Shown here piece after piece: positions 11,329 to 21,372 of a stretch of 57,358 nt of DNA. The notes beneath the pieces are model-generated. The model did no database searches. It had not been told where the DNA came from and worked only from the letters and a program-made list of their open reading frames with translations. Position 1 is the first letter of the stretch, and every line of letters starts with the position of its first letter. Origin of the DNA: Porticoccaceae bacterium (GTDB lineage: Bacteria > Pseudomonadota > Gammaproteobacteria > Pseudomonadales > Porticoccaceae); contig JAQXEN010000076.1 in NCBI GenBank assembly GCA_029250825.1, positions 1 through 57,358 on the forward strand, given 5' to 3'. The translations under genes and the position numbers were made by a program.

Positions 11329-11343
11329 TGTAAAAAATTTACA
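11329..11343. promoter_or_regulatory. Candidate HexR operator
   Basis: The 15-base sequence TGTAAAAAATTTACA is a near-perfect palindrome (6 of 7 pairs). It closely resembles the published gammaproteobacterial HexR consensus of TGTA and TACA half-sites flanking an AT core. It is 32 bases upstream of the hexR start and about 133 bases upstream of uvrD, so autoregulation is the likely role. A single half-site (TGTAGT) occurs at 11369-11374. Confidence 0.65.
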
Positions 11344-11476
11344 AGAAAAGCATCAACAATGCCAGTTTTGTAGTAAAAAATGTTTTCCTCGGTGATCCCC
11401 TTGGGTAAAAATAAACTCTCGGCAAAGGCAACAATGGCCAACAACTACTGAGAACATGTTGTTAGAATACTGCGCT

Positions 11477-13648
11477 ATGGACGTTACCTCGATACTCGAC
11501 AAATTAAACGCAGCGCAAGAAGAAGCGGTTACCAGCGACAAACAGCACCTTTTGGTACTGGCCGGCGCAGGTAGTGGCAAGACTCGTGTGTTAGTGCACC
11601 GTATTGCCTGGAAGCTTCAGGTGGATAATCTTTCACCCTATTCCATCTTGGCAGTGACCTTTACCAACAAGGCTGCCCGTGAGATGCGCGAGCGCATCGA
11701 TGAATTGATGGGTATGTCACTGCGCGGCATGTGGGTGGGGACCTTTCATGGCCTCGCCCATCGCCTGTTAAAGGCCCATTGGAAAGACGTCAAGCTGCCG
11801 GAAAATTTTCAGATCCTCGATTCTGACGATCAGCTGCGTTTGGTTAAGCGGGTTATGCGCAGTATGGATCTCGATGAGCAGCGCTGGCCGCCAAAGCAGG
11901 CTCAGTGGTGGATCAATGGCCAGAAAGATGAGGGTTTGCGTGCTGCCCATATTCAGGAAACCGGCGATCCTCATATGGCGACTATGCTGCGCATCTATCG
12001 CGAGTATGAAGAGGTCTGTAATCGCCTCGGGGTAATCGACTTTGCTGAGCTATTGTTGCGTGCTCTGGAACTGTGGCGCGATCATCCGGCGGTGCTCCAC
12101 CACTACCAGCAGCGCTTTCAACATATCTTGGTGGACGAGTTTCAGGATACCAATGCCGTGCAGTACGCCTGGCTGAGGTTGCTGGCGGGCAAGGTCAGCG
12201 GGGTTACCGCCGTGGGTGATGACGATCAGTCGATTTATGGCTGGCGCGGTGCCAAGGTGGAAAATATTCTCCACTATGAGGGTCATTTTGCCGACACTCA
12301 CACAGTGAAGCTGGAGCAAAATTATCGCTCTACCTCGAATATCCTCAATGCTGCCAATGCGGTGATCTCTAAGAATGCTGAGCGTCTGGGCAAAAGTCTC
12401 TGGACTGACTCTGGTGAAGGGGAGCCTATCGCCCTCTATGCAGCATTTAATGAACATGATGAGGCGCGCTATATTGCGGATCGCCTGCAGACTTGGGTGA
12501 GTCAGGGCAATCTTCGCGAAGACTCGGCGATTCTCTATAGATCTAATGCCCAGTCTCGGGTGCTTGAGGCGGCTCTGTTACAGGCAGATATCCCCTACCG
12601 TATCTATGGTGGGCAACGCTTTTATGAGCGCTTGGAAATTAAGAACGCCCTCTCCTATTTGCGCATGATGATGAACTGCCACGACGATGTTGCCTTTGAG
12701 CGAGTGGTCAATGTGCCCCCTCGGGGAATTGGCGACCGCACGGTTGAGACGATTCGCGCACTGGCGCGAGAAGAGCAAATCTCCATGTGGCGCGCCTCAG
12801 AAAAAATCGTCACGGAAAAGCGCATGCCCGGTAGAGCGATTAACGCCGTCGCCGTATTTTTAGAGTTGATTAATGAAATGAGTGGTCAGCTGGATGAGTT
12901 AGAACTCTACGAGCAGGCTGAAAATGCCATCCAGCGCAGCGGACTGATTGAGATGCACAAGCGCGAGAAAGGCGAGCGTGGTCAGGCGCGAGTAGAAAAC
13001 CTTGAAGAACTGGTTGGTGCCTGTCGCAACTTCGAAGCAGAAGACAAAGATCTGCCGATACTGCCGCAGTTTCTCGATCAGGTGGCTCTGGACTCGGGTG
13101 ATCGCCAGGCCGATGAAGACCAGGATGCAGTGCAGTTGATGACCTTACACAGCGCCAAGGGCTTGGAATTCCCGCTGGTGTTTATTGCTGGTGTCGAAGA
13201 AAATTTATTCCCCCATAAGATGTCATTGGATGAGCCGGGCCGTCTCGAAGAGGAGCGCCGCCTCGCTTATGTGGGCATTACCCGAGCTATGCAAAAACTC
13301 TATTTAACCTTTGCTGAAAGTCGCTCCATTTACGGTACCGAGTCGTTTAATTCGGTATCGCGATTTGTGCGAGATATTCCCAAAGAGGTGATTGAAGAAG
13401 TACGCCTGCAAAATACTATTAGTCGCCCCACCAGCTATGCCTCCAGTGTTTCAAGCGGTGCTATGCAGAGCGATTCCGGTGACGATACTGGATTTTCTCT
13501 GGGTCAGGGAGTCAATCATCAGGTCTATGGTGAGGGTGTGATTTTAAACTTTGAAGGAAATGGTCCCCGGGCCAGAGTGCATGTGCGCTTTGCCGAAGTG
13601 GGAACCAAAATCTTGATTTTAGCCTCGGCTAATCTGGCGGCACTCTGA
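11477..13648 (+). CDS. uvrD: DNA helicase II (UvrD)
   Basis: UvrD is the 3'-5' SF1A helicase of nucleotide excision and mismatch repair. From ATG 11477 the product is 723 residues (E. coli 720) and starts MDVTSILDKLN as in E. coli. Visible SF1 motifs are the P-loop AGAGSGKTRVL (about residue 29), motif Ia AVTFTNKAAREM, motif II VDEFQDTN, motif III VGDDDQSIYGWRGA, motif IV QNYRST, motif V MTLHSAKGLEFPLVF and motif VI RRLAYVGITRA. The C-terminus carries a short Tudor-like tail. An in-frame ATG at 11456 adds seven residues absent from the family. No LexA box was seen upstream. Confidence 0.94.
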   Translation: MDVTSILDKLNAAQEEAVTSDKQHLLVLAGAGSGKTRVLVHRIAWKLQVDNLSPYSILAVTFTNKAAREMRERIDELMGMSLRGMWVGTFHGLAHRLLKAHWKDVKLPENFQILDSDDQLRLVKRVMRSMDLDEQRWPPKQAQWWINGQKDEGLRAAHIQETGDPHMATMLRIYREYEEVCNRLGVIDFAELLLRALELWRDHPAVLHHYQQRFQHILVDEFQDTNAVQYAWLRLLAGKVSGVTAVGDDDQSIYGWRGAKVENILHYEGHFADTHTVKLEQNYRSTSNILNAANAVISKNAERLGKSLWTDSGEGEPIALYAAFNEHDEARYIADRLQTWVSQGNLREDSAILYRSNAQSRVLEAALLQADIPYRIYGGQRFYERLEIKNALSYLRMMMNCHDDVAFERVVNVPPRGIGDRTVETIRALAREEQISMWRASEKIVTEKRMPGRAINAVAVFLELINEMSGQLDELELYEQAENAIQRSGLIEMHKREKGERGQARVENLEELVGACRNFEAEDKDLPILPQFLDQVALDSGDRQADEDQDAVQLMTLHSAKGLEFPLVFIAGVEENLFPHKMSLDEPGRLEEERRLAYVGITRAMQKLYLTFAESRSIYGTESFNSVSRFVRDIPKEVIEEVRLQNTISRPTSYASSVSSGAMQSDSGDDTGFSLGQGVNHQVYGEGVILNFEGNGPRARVHVRFAEVGTKILILASANLAAL

Positions 13649-13696
13649 GAACATGCAGGGTATGTCGGTAGCTGAGAAAATAATAAGGAGATCAAA

Positions 13697-14797
13697 ATGC
13701 GCATAACCTTGGCCGCACTTCTGTGCCTGATACTTGTAAGCTGTGGTGGCGAAAGCAGCAAAACTGATGCCACTGCAGAGGCTCAACCGACACAGACCTA
13801 TAACTGGAAGTTGGTCACCACCTGGCCAAAAAACTTCCCCGGTCTTGGCTTAGCACCAGAACACTTCGCGGAAAATGTCCAGCGCATGAGCAATGGCCGC
13901 TTAAAGATCAAGGTATTTGGTGCCGGACAGCTGGTCCCAGCCTTTGAAGTCTTTGATGCGGTCTCTCAGGGCACTGCTGAGATGGGGCATGGCGCCGCCT
14001 ACTATTGGCAGGGCAAGATTCCCGCCAGTGCATTTTTTACTGCAGTCCCCTTTGGCCTCAATGCTCAGGAAATGAATGCCTGGCTGCATTTCGGTGGTGG
14101 CTTGGAGCTGTGGCGTGAACTCTATGCGCCCTTTAATCTAGTGCCCTATGCCGGTGGTAATACTGGCGTGCAGATGGCGGGCTGGTTTAATCGTGAGATC
14201 AATTCCATGGCCGATATTAAAGGCTTAAAGATGCGTATTCCCGGCCTTGGGGGAGAAGTCTTTACCCGCGCCGGTGGTATGTCGGTGCAGCGCTCCGGCG
14301 GCGAAATCTACACCTCTATGCAAACCGGTGAAATCGACGCCGCCGAGTGGGTTGGTCCCTACAATGATCTGGCCTTTGGCTTCCATCAGATTGCTAAGTA
14401 TTACTATTATCCTGGCTGGCAAGAGCCGGGCCCTACTCTGGAATTAATTATCAATAAGCAGGCACTGGAATCGCTGCCGGCTGATCTGCAGGCTATTGTT
14501 GAGTCCGCCGCCCGTGCCGCCAACCAAAATATGCTCGATGAATACACCGCGAGAAACAATGCCGCACTGATTGAGCTGGTTGAAACCCACGGTGTAGAGT
14601 TAAGAAAGCTGCCGGATGAGGTACTTGTGGAGCTGCGCTCGATCGCTGCACAGGTGGTTGAAGAGATGGCAGCTGAAAATCCCCTGTCTCAGCGCATCGC
14701 TACCTCCATGAAAGAATTTGCTGAACAGTCAAAATCTTATCATGCCATTTCTGAAGAAGCCTATTACAATGCGCGGAAAATCAACCCGAGCAATTAA
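13697..14797 (+). CDS. TRAP-type substrate-binding lipoprotein (TakP-like)
   Basis: The 366-residue product is a DctP/TakP-family solute-binding protein. The N-terminus is a lipoprotein signal with lipobox L13-V-S-C16 followed by Gly, which suggests outer-membrane or periplasmic anchoring. The mature part starts YNWKLVTTWPKNFPGLGL and contains the family segments GQLVPAFEVFDAVSQGTAEM and MADIKGLKMRIPGLGGE, like alpha-keto-acid binding TakP. AAGGAG at 13685-13690 marks the start. No DctQ or DctM membrane subunits are near, so any transport partner must be elsewhere, or the protein acts without one. It ends 3 bases before the RimB-RimK fusion gene. Confidence 0.85.
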   Translation: MRITLAALLCLILVSCGGESSKTDATAEAQPTQTYNWKLVTTWPKNFPGLGLAPEHFAENVQRMSNGRLKIKVFGAGQLVPAFEVFDAVSQGTAEMGHGAAYYWQGKIPASAFFTAVPFGLNAQEMNAWLHFGGGLELWRELYAPFNLVPYAGGNTGVQMAGWFNREINSMADIKGLKMRIPGLGGEVFTRAGGMSVQRSGGEIYTSMQTGEIDAAEWVGPYNDLAFGFHQIAKYYYYPGWQEPGPTLELIINKQALESLPADLQAIVESAARAANQNMLDEYTARNNAALIELVETHGVELRKLPDEVLVELRSIAAQVVEEMAAENPLSQRIATSMKEFAEQSKSYHAISEEAYYNARKINPSN

Positions 14798-14800
14798 GTG

Positions 14801-16177
14801 ATGGACAAAATTATTATCGGTAGTGAGGAGTGGTGTCACCTTCCTCAGCTTGGCATTCCCGCGATAAAGGTACGTGTCGATTCCGGCGCGCGAACCTCGG
14901 CTCTTCACGCTTTTAATATTAAGTCGTTTAAGCGCGGCGGCATTCCCTGGGTTTCTTTTCATGTGCATCCATTGCAGCGCAGCCGTGCGGTTTCGCTGCA
15001 CTGTGAGGCACCCATTGTCGATCGCCGCATGGTCAAAAATACCAGCGGTGCTAGCGAAAAGCGCTATGTCATCAGAGTGCCTATGCGTATGGGCGAGCAT
15101 ATCTGGGAGATTGAATTAACCCTGACTAATCGCGACAGCATGGGCTATCGAATGCTGCTTGGCCGCGAGGCTATGGCTAATCGGATATTGGTTGATCCCT
15201 CGGCGAGCATGAGTCTCGGTCGTCACAGCGAGAGCGAGCTGGTGGAGATGTATGGCATGCAGCGCAAGGCCAAAACAGGGTTAAAAATCGCTCTGTTAGC
15301 CAGTAATCCGGAGCTTTACAGCAACCAACGGATTATGGAAGCCGGTACCGAGCGCGGCCATGAGATGATCTTTCTTGGGGTCAAAGACTGTTATATGAAG
15401 CTGGATGATGAAAATCCAGAAGTGCATTATCGCGGCGGCCATATTATTACCGACCTAGATGCAGTGATTCCCCGTATTCGCCCTAGTGCCACATTCTACG
15501 GCTGTGCACTGACACGCCAGTTTGAAAGCATGGGCGTCTATGCTCTCAATCACTCACTGGCAATCAGTCAGTCCCGAGACAAGCTGTTTTCACTGCAGCT
15601 ACTGATTAAAAGCGGTCTCGATATTCCGGTGACAGGTTTCGCCAATTCACCCATTGATACCAATGAGTTGATTGAAATGGTTGGTGGTGCGCCACTGATC
15701 GTTAAATTGCTCGAGGGAACTCAGGGTCGTGGTGTCGTGCTAGCCGAGACCAAGAAAGCGGCGGAGAGTGTAATCAATGCCTTTAAAGCCGTTAAGGCCA
15801 ACCTCTTGGTGCAGGAGTTTATCAAAGAGGCCGGAGGCAAAGATCTGCGTTTATTTGTTATCAATGGCAAAGTAAAGGCAGTGATCCAGCGCGAGGCTGC
15901 GCCAGGTGAATTCCGCGCCAATCTCCATCAGGGGGGCAGTGCTTCAGTTGTTCGGGCAACGAGTGAAGAGCGTCGTCTTGCTATTAAAGCGGCGAAAGCC
16001 ATGGGGCTGGCTGTTGCCGGTGTCGATATTATTCGCTCTAAAGGTGGCCCCTTATTGCTCGAGGTAAATTCCTCTCCAGGTCTGGAAGGCATCGAAACCG
16101 CCACCGAAAAAGATGTTGCCGGTATGATGATTGAAGCTATTGAGCAGCAACTAAAATGGAAGGGTAATTTAACCTAG
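14801..16177 (+). CDS. rimK: RimB-like protease domain fused to RimK-type glutamate ligase
   Basis: The 458-residue product joins two domains that are separate genes in pseudomonads. Residues 1 to about 150 are a RimB/DUF785 retropepsin-like domain with the active-site-like motif D27-S-G-A-R-T-S33 and LLGREAM near its end. Residues about 162-452 match E. coli RimK nearly throughout: ATP-grasp segments [53 protein letters not shown] and [15 protein letters not shown]. RimK adds glutamates to the C-terminus of ribosomal protein S6. ATG 14801 is preferred to GTG 14798. It follows the TRAP lipoprotein by 3 bases and is probably cotranscribed. Confidence 0.9.
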   Translation: MDKIIIGSEEWCHLPQLGIPAIKVRVDSGARTSALHAFNIKSFKRGGIPWVSFHVHPLQRSRAVSLHCEAPIVDRRMVKNTSGASEKRYVIRVPMRMGEHIWEIELTLTNRDSMGYRMLLGREAMANRILVDPSASMSLGRHSESELVEMYGMQRKAKTGLKIALLASNPELYSNQRIMEAGTERGHEMIFLGVKDCYMKLDDENPEVHYRGGHIITDLDAVIPRIRPSATFYGCALTRQFESMGVYALNHSLAISQSRDKLFSLQLLIKSGLDIPVTGFANSPIDTNELIEMVGGAPLIVKLLEGTQGRGVVLAETKKAAESVINAFKAVKANLLVQEFIKEAGGKDLRLFVINGKVKAVIQREAAPGEFRANLHQGGSASVVRATSEERRLAIKAAKAMGLAVAGVDIIRSKGGPLLLEVNSSPGLEGIETATEKDVAGMMIEAIEQQLKWKGNLT

Positions 16178-16197
16178 AGCAAGCTGAGCCGTGGGCT

Positions 16198-16227
16198 GCA
16201 ACTAGAGGTCAGGATTACCCTAGTTGC
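16198..16227. terminator. Stem-loop between convergent rimK fusion and trkH
   Basis: Arms GCAACTAG (16198-16205) and CTAGTTGC (16220-16227) form a perfect 8-pair stem overlapping the trkH stop codon. There is no long T-run on either side, so a bidirectional terminator is plausible but not certain. Confidence 0.35.
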
Positions 16228-17668
16228 GCCAAAAGGTCGGCGTAAACAGCACCAGCAGCGTGAAGATTTCCAAGCGTCCCAGCAACATTCCCCAACACAG
16301 TACCCATTTGGCGAAGCTATTGAGATCGGCAAAGTTGATCGCTACCTCACCTAGGCCGGGGCCGAGGTTGTTGAGCGATGCCGCGGTGGCTGACCAAGCG
16401 GTGACGTAATCAAGACCGGATCCCAGTAACAGCAATACCATCAAGTAAAAGATTGCCAGATAGGCACCAAAGAAAGCCCAGATCGCGTCTGCGACGCGGC
16501 TGGGAATTCTGCGATTTTGAATTTTGATCGGCAGCAGCGCATTGGGGTGCACTAAGCGATAGATCTCACGTATACACTGTTGTCCCAAGATCAGCATGCG
16601 GCCGATCTTGATACCACCACCTGTCGAACCGGCGCAGGCACCGAAAAACGATAAAAAGATCAAGAAGAACGGCAAAAAAGACGGCCAGCCACTGAAGTTA
16701 TCGGTGGTGAAACCGGTGGTCGTCATAATCGAGATAAGGTGGAAGCCCCCTTGGCGGATACTCTCACTCCAGCCATAGGTGCCGCTGTAATAAAGGTACA
16801 GACAGGTAATCGCCACACCCCCAAATAGCAGGTAGAGATACATGCGCGCTTCGGGATCTGACCAGTAATGGGAGATTCTACGGTCGTGCCAAACATGGAA
16901 GTGCAGGGCAAAGTTTATTCCAGAGATAACCATAAAGAAGGCGCAGATAGCCATTATCGCTGAGCTATCGAAAAACCCAATACTGGCATCATGGGTTGAA
17001 AACCCGCCGATAGCGACAGTGGAAAAACTGTGGCTAATCGCATCGAAACCGGACATGCCGGCCAGCCAATAGGCCAGTGCGCAGACTGCGGTTAGGGCAA
17101 GATAAATCTTAAATAAAACATTGGCTGTTTCGCGGATCCGCGGTGTCAGCTTGGAGTCTTTCATCGGCCCCGGAGTCTCTGTGCGGTAGAGCTGCATGCC
17201 ACCTACCCCGAGCATTGGCAGAATGGCTACTGCGATCACTACAATGCCAATGCCGCCCAGCCACTGGAGCTGCTGACGATAGTAGAGAACCGACTTAGGA
17301 AGGTCATCGAGACCTGAGATAACCGTGGCCCCGGTGGTGGTAAGTCCCGATACAGACTCAAACAGAGCATTGATAAAGCTTAGATTAGGCGCCTCGGACA
17401 ACATCAGTGGCAGGGCGCCAAAGGTACTCAGTACCAGCCAGAAGAAAACCGTGATTAGAAACCCATCCCGGGTGCGCATATCGGCATTCACCTGTTTTGA
17501 CGGCAGCCAAAACGCTAGCCCCACCGCTAGGGTAATGGCAAAGGCCATTGCAAAGGTGGATGAGGTGTTTTCGCCATACAGGATCGCTACGAGAATAGGC
17601 GGCAACATGGTCAGGCTGAAAATCATCAGCAGCAGTCCAAGTATTCTCGCGATGATATTGAGATGCAT
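16220..17668 (-). CDS. trkH: Trk potassium uptake channel subunit TrkH
   Basis: TrkH is the membrane channel of the Trk K+ uptake system, gated by TrkA. The 482-residue product (E. coli 483) has four repeated membrane-pore-membrane units; pore signatures include SGLTTTGATVISGL, STVAIGGFSTHDASIG, SIMTTTGFTTDNF and SAAAS-like SATAASLNNLGPGLG. Glycines typical of the K+ filter are present in each. It lies 37 bases downstream of trkA on the same strand and ends the def-fmt-rsmB-trkA-trkH run. Confidence 0.96.
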   Translation of the reverse strand: MHLNIIARILGLLLMIFSLTMLPPILVAILYGENTSSTFAMAFAITLAVGLAFWLPSKQVNADMRTRDGFLITVFFWLVLSTFGALPLMLSEAPNLSFINALFESVSGLTTTGATVISGLDDLPKSVLYYRQQLQWLGGIGIVVIAVAILPMLGVGGMQLYRTETPGPMKDSKLTPRIRETANVLFKIYLALTAVCALAYWLAGMSGFDAISHSFSTVAIGGFSTHDASIGFFDSSAIMAICAFFMVISGINFALHFHVWHDRRISHYWSDPEARMYLYLLFGGVAITCLYLYYSGTYGWSESIRQGGFHLISIMTTTGFTTDNFSGWPSFLPFFLIFLSFFGACAGSTGGGIKIGRMLILGQQCIREIYRLVHPNALLPIKIQNRRIPSRVADAIWAFFGAYLAIFYLMVLLLLGSGLDYVTAWSATAASLNNLGPGLGEVAINFADLNSFAKWVLCWGMLLGRLEIFTLLVLFTPTFWRN

Positions 17669-17705
17669 TAGTGGCTACGCCCTAAAAGGTTTAGATGAAA
17701 ATGGC

Positions 17706-19088
17706 CTAGAAAAATGAAAAGCTCACCGAGAACAGCTTTTCAATGGCTTTGGTATTGGCCTTATCAACCACAAAGACAATCACATGATCGCCAGTCTGGA
17801 TCACTGTATCGTGGTGGGCGATCAGCACCTCGCCATTGCGCACCAAGGCGGCCAGAGTAGCACCGGGAGGCGACTTAATATCACCGATAGCACGACCCAC
17901 AACCTTAGAACTTTTCTCGTCACCATGAACAATTATTTCTAGTGCCTCAGCGGCACCGCGGCGCAGTGAGTGCACGCAGACCATATCGCCTTGACGCACG
18001 TGAGAGAGCAGTGAGCTGGTGGTGGCCTGTTGCGGCGAGATGGCGATATCAATCACTCCACCCTGCATTAGATCGGCATAGACCGGGTTGTTAATCAGCG
18101 TCATAACCTTGCGCGCGCCGAGCTTTTTCGCCAGCAGTGAGGCCATGATATTCACTTCGTCATCATTGGTCAGGGCGAGAAACACATCGGTCTTATCGAT
18201 ATTCTCATCGAGCAATAATTCTTGATCTGTTGCCGAGCCGTTTAGCACCACGCTCTTATTGAGTTTTTCCGAAAGGTGTCGGGCGCGCTCAGTGGAGAAC
18301 TCGATGATCTTGATGTTGTAGTCTTTTTCCAAGGCTCTGGCCAAGCTAAAACCAATATTGCCACCGCCGGCGATCATCAGCCGGTGATAAGGCTTCTCCA
18401 GTCGCCGCAGTTCGCTCATAACCTTGCGAATATTCTTTTTCGCCGCGACAAAGAACACCTCATCGCCATCTTCAATAACGGTTTCGCCGGTAGGGAAAAT
18501 CGCGCCGTCCTTGCCAAACACTGCTGCCACGCGGGCGTCGGCATCGGGCATATGCTCTTTTAAGAAGCGCAGCTGCTGACCCACCAGCGGGCTATCTTTG
18601 ACCGCGCGCAGACCCACTAACTGAATGGCGCCATCAGCAAAATCCAGTACCTGCAGGGCGCCGGGTTGTTCAATTAATTTCTGAACATAATCCTTCACCA
18701 CCATCTCCGGTGTGATCATTACATCCACAGGCATATGTTTGTCGTTGAAGAGCTTATCTTTGTACTTGGGATTGGTGTAGTTGTGTGCGCGGATGCGGGC
18801 TATTTTGGTCGGCGTGTGGAATAGGGAGTAGGCCACCTGACAGGCGATAATATTGATCTCATCGCTGCTGGTCACTGCCACCAGCATATCCGCCTCTTCG
18901 ATTCCCGCATTCACCAAAACATTGGGGTGCGATCCGGTGCCGACGACAGTGCGAATATCGAGGCGATCCTGCAGCGCGCGCAGGGTCGTCTCATTGATAT
19001 CCACAACGGTGATATCGTTGTACTCGCGAGCGAGATTTTCTGCGAGTGTGCCGCCAACCTGCCCTGCGCCAACAATTACTATTTTCAT
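17706..19088 (-). CDS. trkA: Trk system regulatory protein TrkA
   Basis: TrkA is the cytoplasmic NAD(H)/nucleotide-binding ring that controls TrkH. The 460-residue product (E. coli 458) is a tandem of two RCK modules: the first Rossmann fold starts MKIVIVGAGQVGGTLAENLA, the second MIAGGGNIGFSLARALE, each followed by a TrkA_C domain. It starts 2 bases after the rsmB stop, so it is translated from the same message. Confidence 0.97.
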   Translation of the reverse strand: MKIVIVGAGQVGGTLAENLAREYNDITVVDINETTLRALQDRLDIRTVVGTGSHPNVLVNAGIEEADMLVAVTSSDEINIIACQVAYSLFHTPTKIARIRAHNYTNPKYKDKLFNDKHMPVDVMITPEMVVKDYVQKLIEQPGALQVLDFADGAIQLVGLRAVKDSPLVGQQLRFLKEHMPDADARVAAVFGKDGAIFPTGETVIEDGDEVFFVAAKKNIRKVMSELRRLEKPYHRLMIAGGGNIGFSLARALEKDYNIKIIEFSTERARHLSEKLNKSVVLNGSATDQELLLDENIDKTDVFLALTNDDEVNIMASLLAKKLGARKVMTLINNPVYADLMQGGVIDIAISPQQATTSSLLSHVRQGDMVCVHSLRRGAAEALEIIVHGDEKSSKVVGRAIGDIKSPPGATLAALVRNGEVLIAHHDTVIQTGDHVIVFVVDKANTKAIEKLFSVSFSFF

Positions 19089-19090
19089 TA

Positions 19091-20416
19091 TTATTCCGGC
19101 TTGTTATCCGCTTTGGCCTGACCTGTTTTACTCAACCGCGAGTAATAGAACCCGTCACTGCCATTGATTGTGGGGAATAGCTGTCGCCCAAAATCTGTTT
19201 TGATTCCCCATTTCCCATCGATACTATAGAGCTCGGCTTCGGGGGTTTCAGCTAAAAATTTCTCGATCACCTGATCATTTTCATCTGGCAGCACCGAGCA
19301 GGTTGCATATAAAAGAATGCCGCCCTCCTCTAAGGTCTGCCAGAGGCTGCGCAGTAACTGCAGTTGAAGTTCGCCTAGCTTAACAATATCCGTGGGCTTG
19401 CGCAGCAGTTTGATATCCGGGTGGCGGCGAATCACGCCGCTGGCCGAACAGGGGGCATCCAGCAGGATGCGCTGAAACGAGTCTCCGCTCCACCAGTCCG
19501 CTGTGGCGCTTGCGTCAGCGACAATCAGCTGGGCCTTCAAACCAAGGCGCTGAAGATTTTCTTCCACACGGGGCATGCGCCGGCTCTCTAGCTCTATGGC
19601 AGTAACGCTATCGAGCTGGGACTCTGTTTCGAGAATATGGCAGGTTTTGCCGCCGGGAGCGCAGCAGGCGTCTAGTACTCGCTGCTTGGGTTTCAGCTCC
19701 AGCAACTGCGCCGCTAACTGAGCGGCTTCATCTTGCACACTGACCGCGCCACTTGCCCAACCGGGCAGCGTCGCAACATCAGTTGCGGACTGCAGCTGTA
19801 TGCCTTGGGGACTAAATTCCGTGGCCTCGGCGCTGATATTCTCGGCTGCTAACTGCTCCAAGTAGGCATCTCTCGAGCCCTGTAGCTGATTGACTCGCAG
19901 TGTCATTGGCGCCTGCTGATTGTTGGCCGCAAGCACCTCGATTGCCAGGACCGATCCCCAACAATTAAATAGACGATCGAGCAGCCACTGGGGGTGAGCG
20001 CGAACGAAAATGGGATTTTTAGTCAGCTTGGTTTCTAATTCCGAGCGCTGACGGAGGAAGTTTCGCAGCACCGCATTAACCAGACTCTTGGCCCAGGGGC
20101 GCTTGAGTTTGGTCACAGCATCAACGGTTTCATTGATCGCCGCATGATCGGCAATCCGCGTATGCATAAGTTGGTAGAGGCCGCTGGCCAATAGGCCCTG
20201 AATTTCAAACTCTTTTTCGCGCATGGGCTTTTTCATCAACTCCTGTAACAGCAGCTCAATGGCTGGATACCAGCGCAGAGTGCCAAAACAGAGTTGTTTA
20301 AAGAGTCCGATATCTTTTTCAGCAATTTTGCTCACATATTCTGGGAGCAGTGCTGAGAGGGATTTGCCGCGCAGCACCTGAGCGATCACTTCGGCTACTG
20401 CGACGCGAGTGTTCAT
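19091..20416 (-). CDS. rsmB: 16S rRNA m5C967 methyltransferase
   Basis: RsmB (Sun/Fmu) methylates C967 of 16S rRNA using SAM. The product is 441 residues from ATG 20416; it has the N-terminal NusB-like RNA-binding domain (about 1-140) and a C-terminal Rossmann methyltransferase with CCAPGGKTCHILE, DAPCSASGVIRRHPD (motif IV catalytic Cys) and YATCSVLPDEN (motif VI Cys). The ATG shares one base with the fmt stop (TGATG), a translational-coupling arrangement, and this decides the start over the TTG three bases earlier. Confidence 0.96.
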   Translation of the reverse strand: MNTRVAVAEVIAQVLRGKSLSALLPEYVSKIAEKDIGLFKQLCFGTLRWYPAIELLLQELMKKPMREKEFEIQGLLASGLYQLMHTRIADHAAINETVDAVTKLKRPWAKSLVNAVLRNFLRQRSELETKLTKNPIFVRAHPQWLLDRLFNCWGSVLAIEVLAANNQQAPMTLRVNQLQGSRDAYLEQLAAENISAEATEFSPQGIQLQSATDVATLPGWASGAVSVQDEAAQLAAQLLELKPKQRVLDACCAPGGKTCHILETESQLDSVTAIELESRRMPRVEENLQRLGLKAQLIVADASATADWWSGDSFQRILLDAPCSASGVIRRHPDIKLLRKPTDIVKLGELQLQLLRSLWQTLEEGGILLYATCSVLPDENDQVIEKFLAETPEAELYSIDGKWGIKTDFGRQLFPTINGSDGFYYSRLSKTGQAKADNKPE

Positions 20417-21360
20417 CAAGAGCCTAGCTGGGTGCGGGGAGTGAATAACTCGCCCCGTGACTTGAGTATTTCAGAGACCACCATGCGCGATTTACCCGGC
20501 AATTGTATTTCCGTTAGCAGCAGGGACTGTTCGCCGCAACTCACCAGTAGGCCAGTGTTATCTGCTGAGATAATCTGACCCGGCGGAAATTTCTCTGCAG
20601 TCGCTGTTACCGTCTCTGCCTGCCAGATTTTTATCCGCAACTCGCCGAGGGTGGTGTAGGCCGCGGGAGATGGATTAAAGGCGCGAATCTCACGATTTAA
20701 TATGGGTGCAGTTTGGCTCCAGTCGATCAGCGCTTCCTGCTTAGTGATTTTTGCTGCATAGCAGCTTAGCTGATCATCTTGATCGACCGCCACGGCACGG
20801 CCTGCGGCAATGGAACCCAAAGTGTGCAAGAGTGCGGGAGCACCGAGCAGCTCTAATTTTTGATGCAGGCTGGCACTGGTGTCGCTGTGATCAATTTCGC
20901 AACGGGAGATGCTCAACATGGCACCGGTATCGAGACCGGCATCCATCTGCATAATGGTCACTCCAGTTTCCCGGTCGCCGGCTTCAATAGCCCGTTGAAT
21001 CGGTGCCGCTCCTCGCCAGCGCGGTAAAATCGAGGCGTGAACATTGATACAGCCGAGTCGCGGGGCATCTAGTACCGGTTGGGGCAGGATAAGGCCATAG
21101 GCCACCACCACCATAATCTCCGCCTGGAGCTCATTTAAAAGGCGTTGTTGTTCAGGGTCCTTGAGAGACTGGGGCTGAAACACCGGCAGTTGATGCTCGA
21201 GGGCGAGCTTTTTAACTGGGCTGGCGGTTAATTTTTTACCGCGGCCGGCGGGACGGTCCGGCTGAGTATAGACGCCGATAACGGAATGCTCAGGAGAATC
21301 GAGCAGCGCTTGTAGATGTGCTGCGGCGAAGTCGGGTGTTCCGGCGAAGAGGACTCTCAA
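20416..21360 (-). CDS. fmt: Methionyl-tRNA formyltransferase
   Basis: Fmt formylates initiator Met-tRNA with 10-formyl-THF. The 314-residue product (E. coli 315) has the N-terminal formyltransferase domain with [21 protein letters not shown] and [12 protein letters not shown] (Asn-His-Asp catalytic set) and the C-terminal OB-like tRNA-binding domain. It pairs with def 12 bases upstream: one gene adds the formyl group, the other removes it. Confidence 0.97.
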   Translation of the reverse strand: MRVLFAGTPDFAAAHLQALLDSPEHSVIGVYTQPDRPAGRGKKLTASPVKKLALEHQLPVFQPQSLKDPEQQRLLNELQAEIMVVVAYGLILPQPVLDAPRLGCINVHASILPRWRGAAPIQRAIEAGDRETGVTIMQMDAGLDTGAMLSISRCEIDHSDTSASLHQKLELLGAPALLHTLGSIAAGRAVAVDQDDQLSCYAAKITKQEALIDWSQTAPILNREIRAFNPSPAAYTTLGELRIKIWQAETVTATAEKFPPGQIISADNTGLLVSCGEQSLLLTEIQLPGKSRMVVSEILKSRGELFTPRTQLGS

Positions 21361-21372
21361 GTGGCTGATGTC

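Noticed and set aside
11400..11476. LexA box before uvrD
   Set aside because: No CTG-N10-CAG pattern was found in the upstream region.
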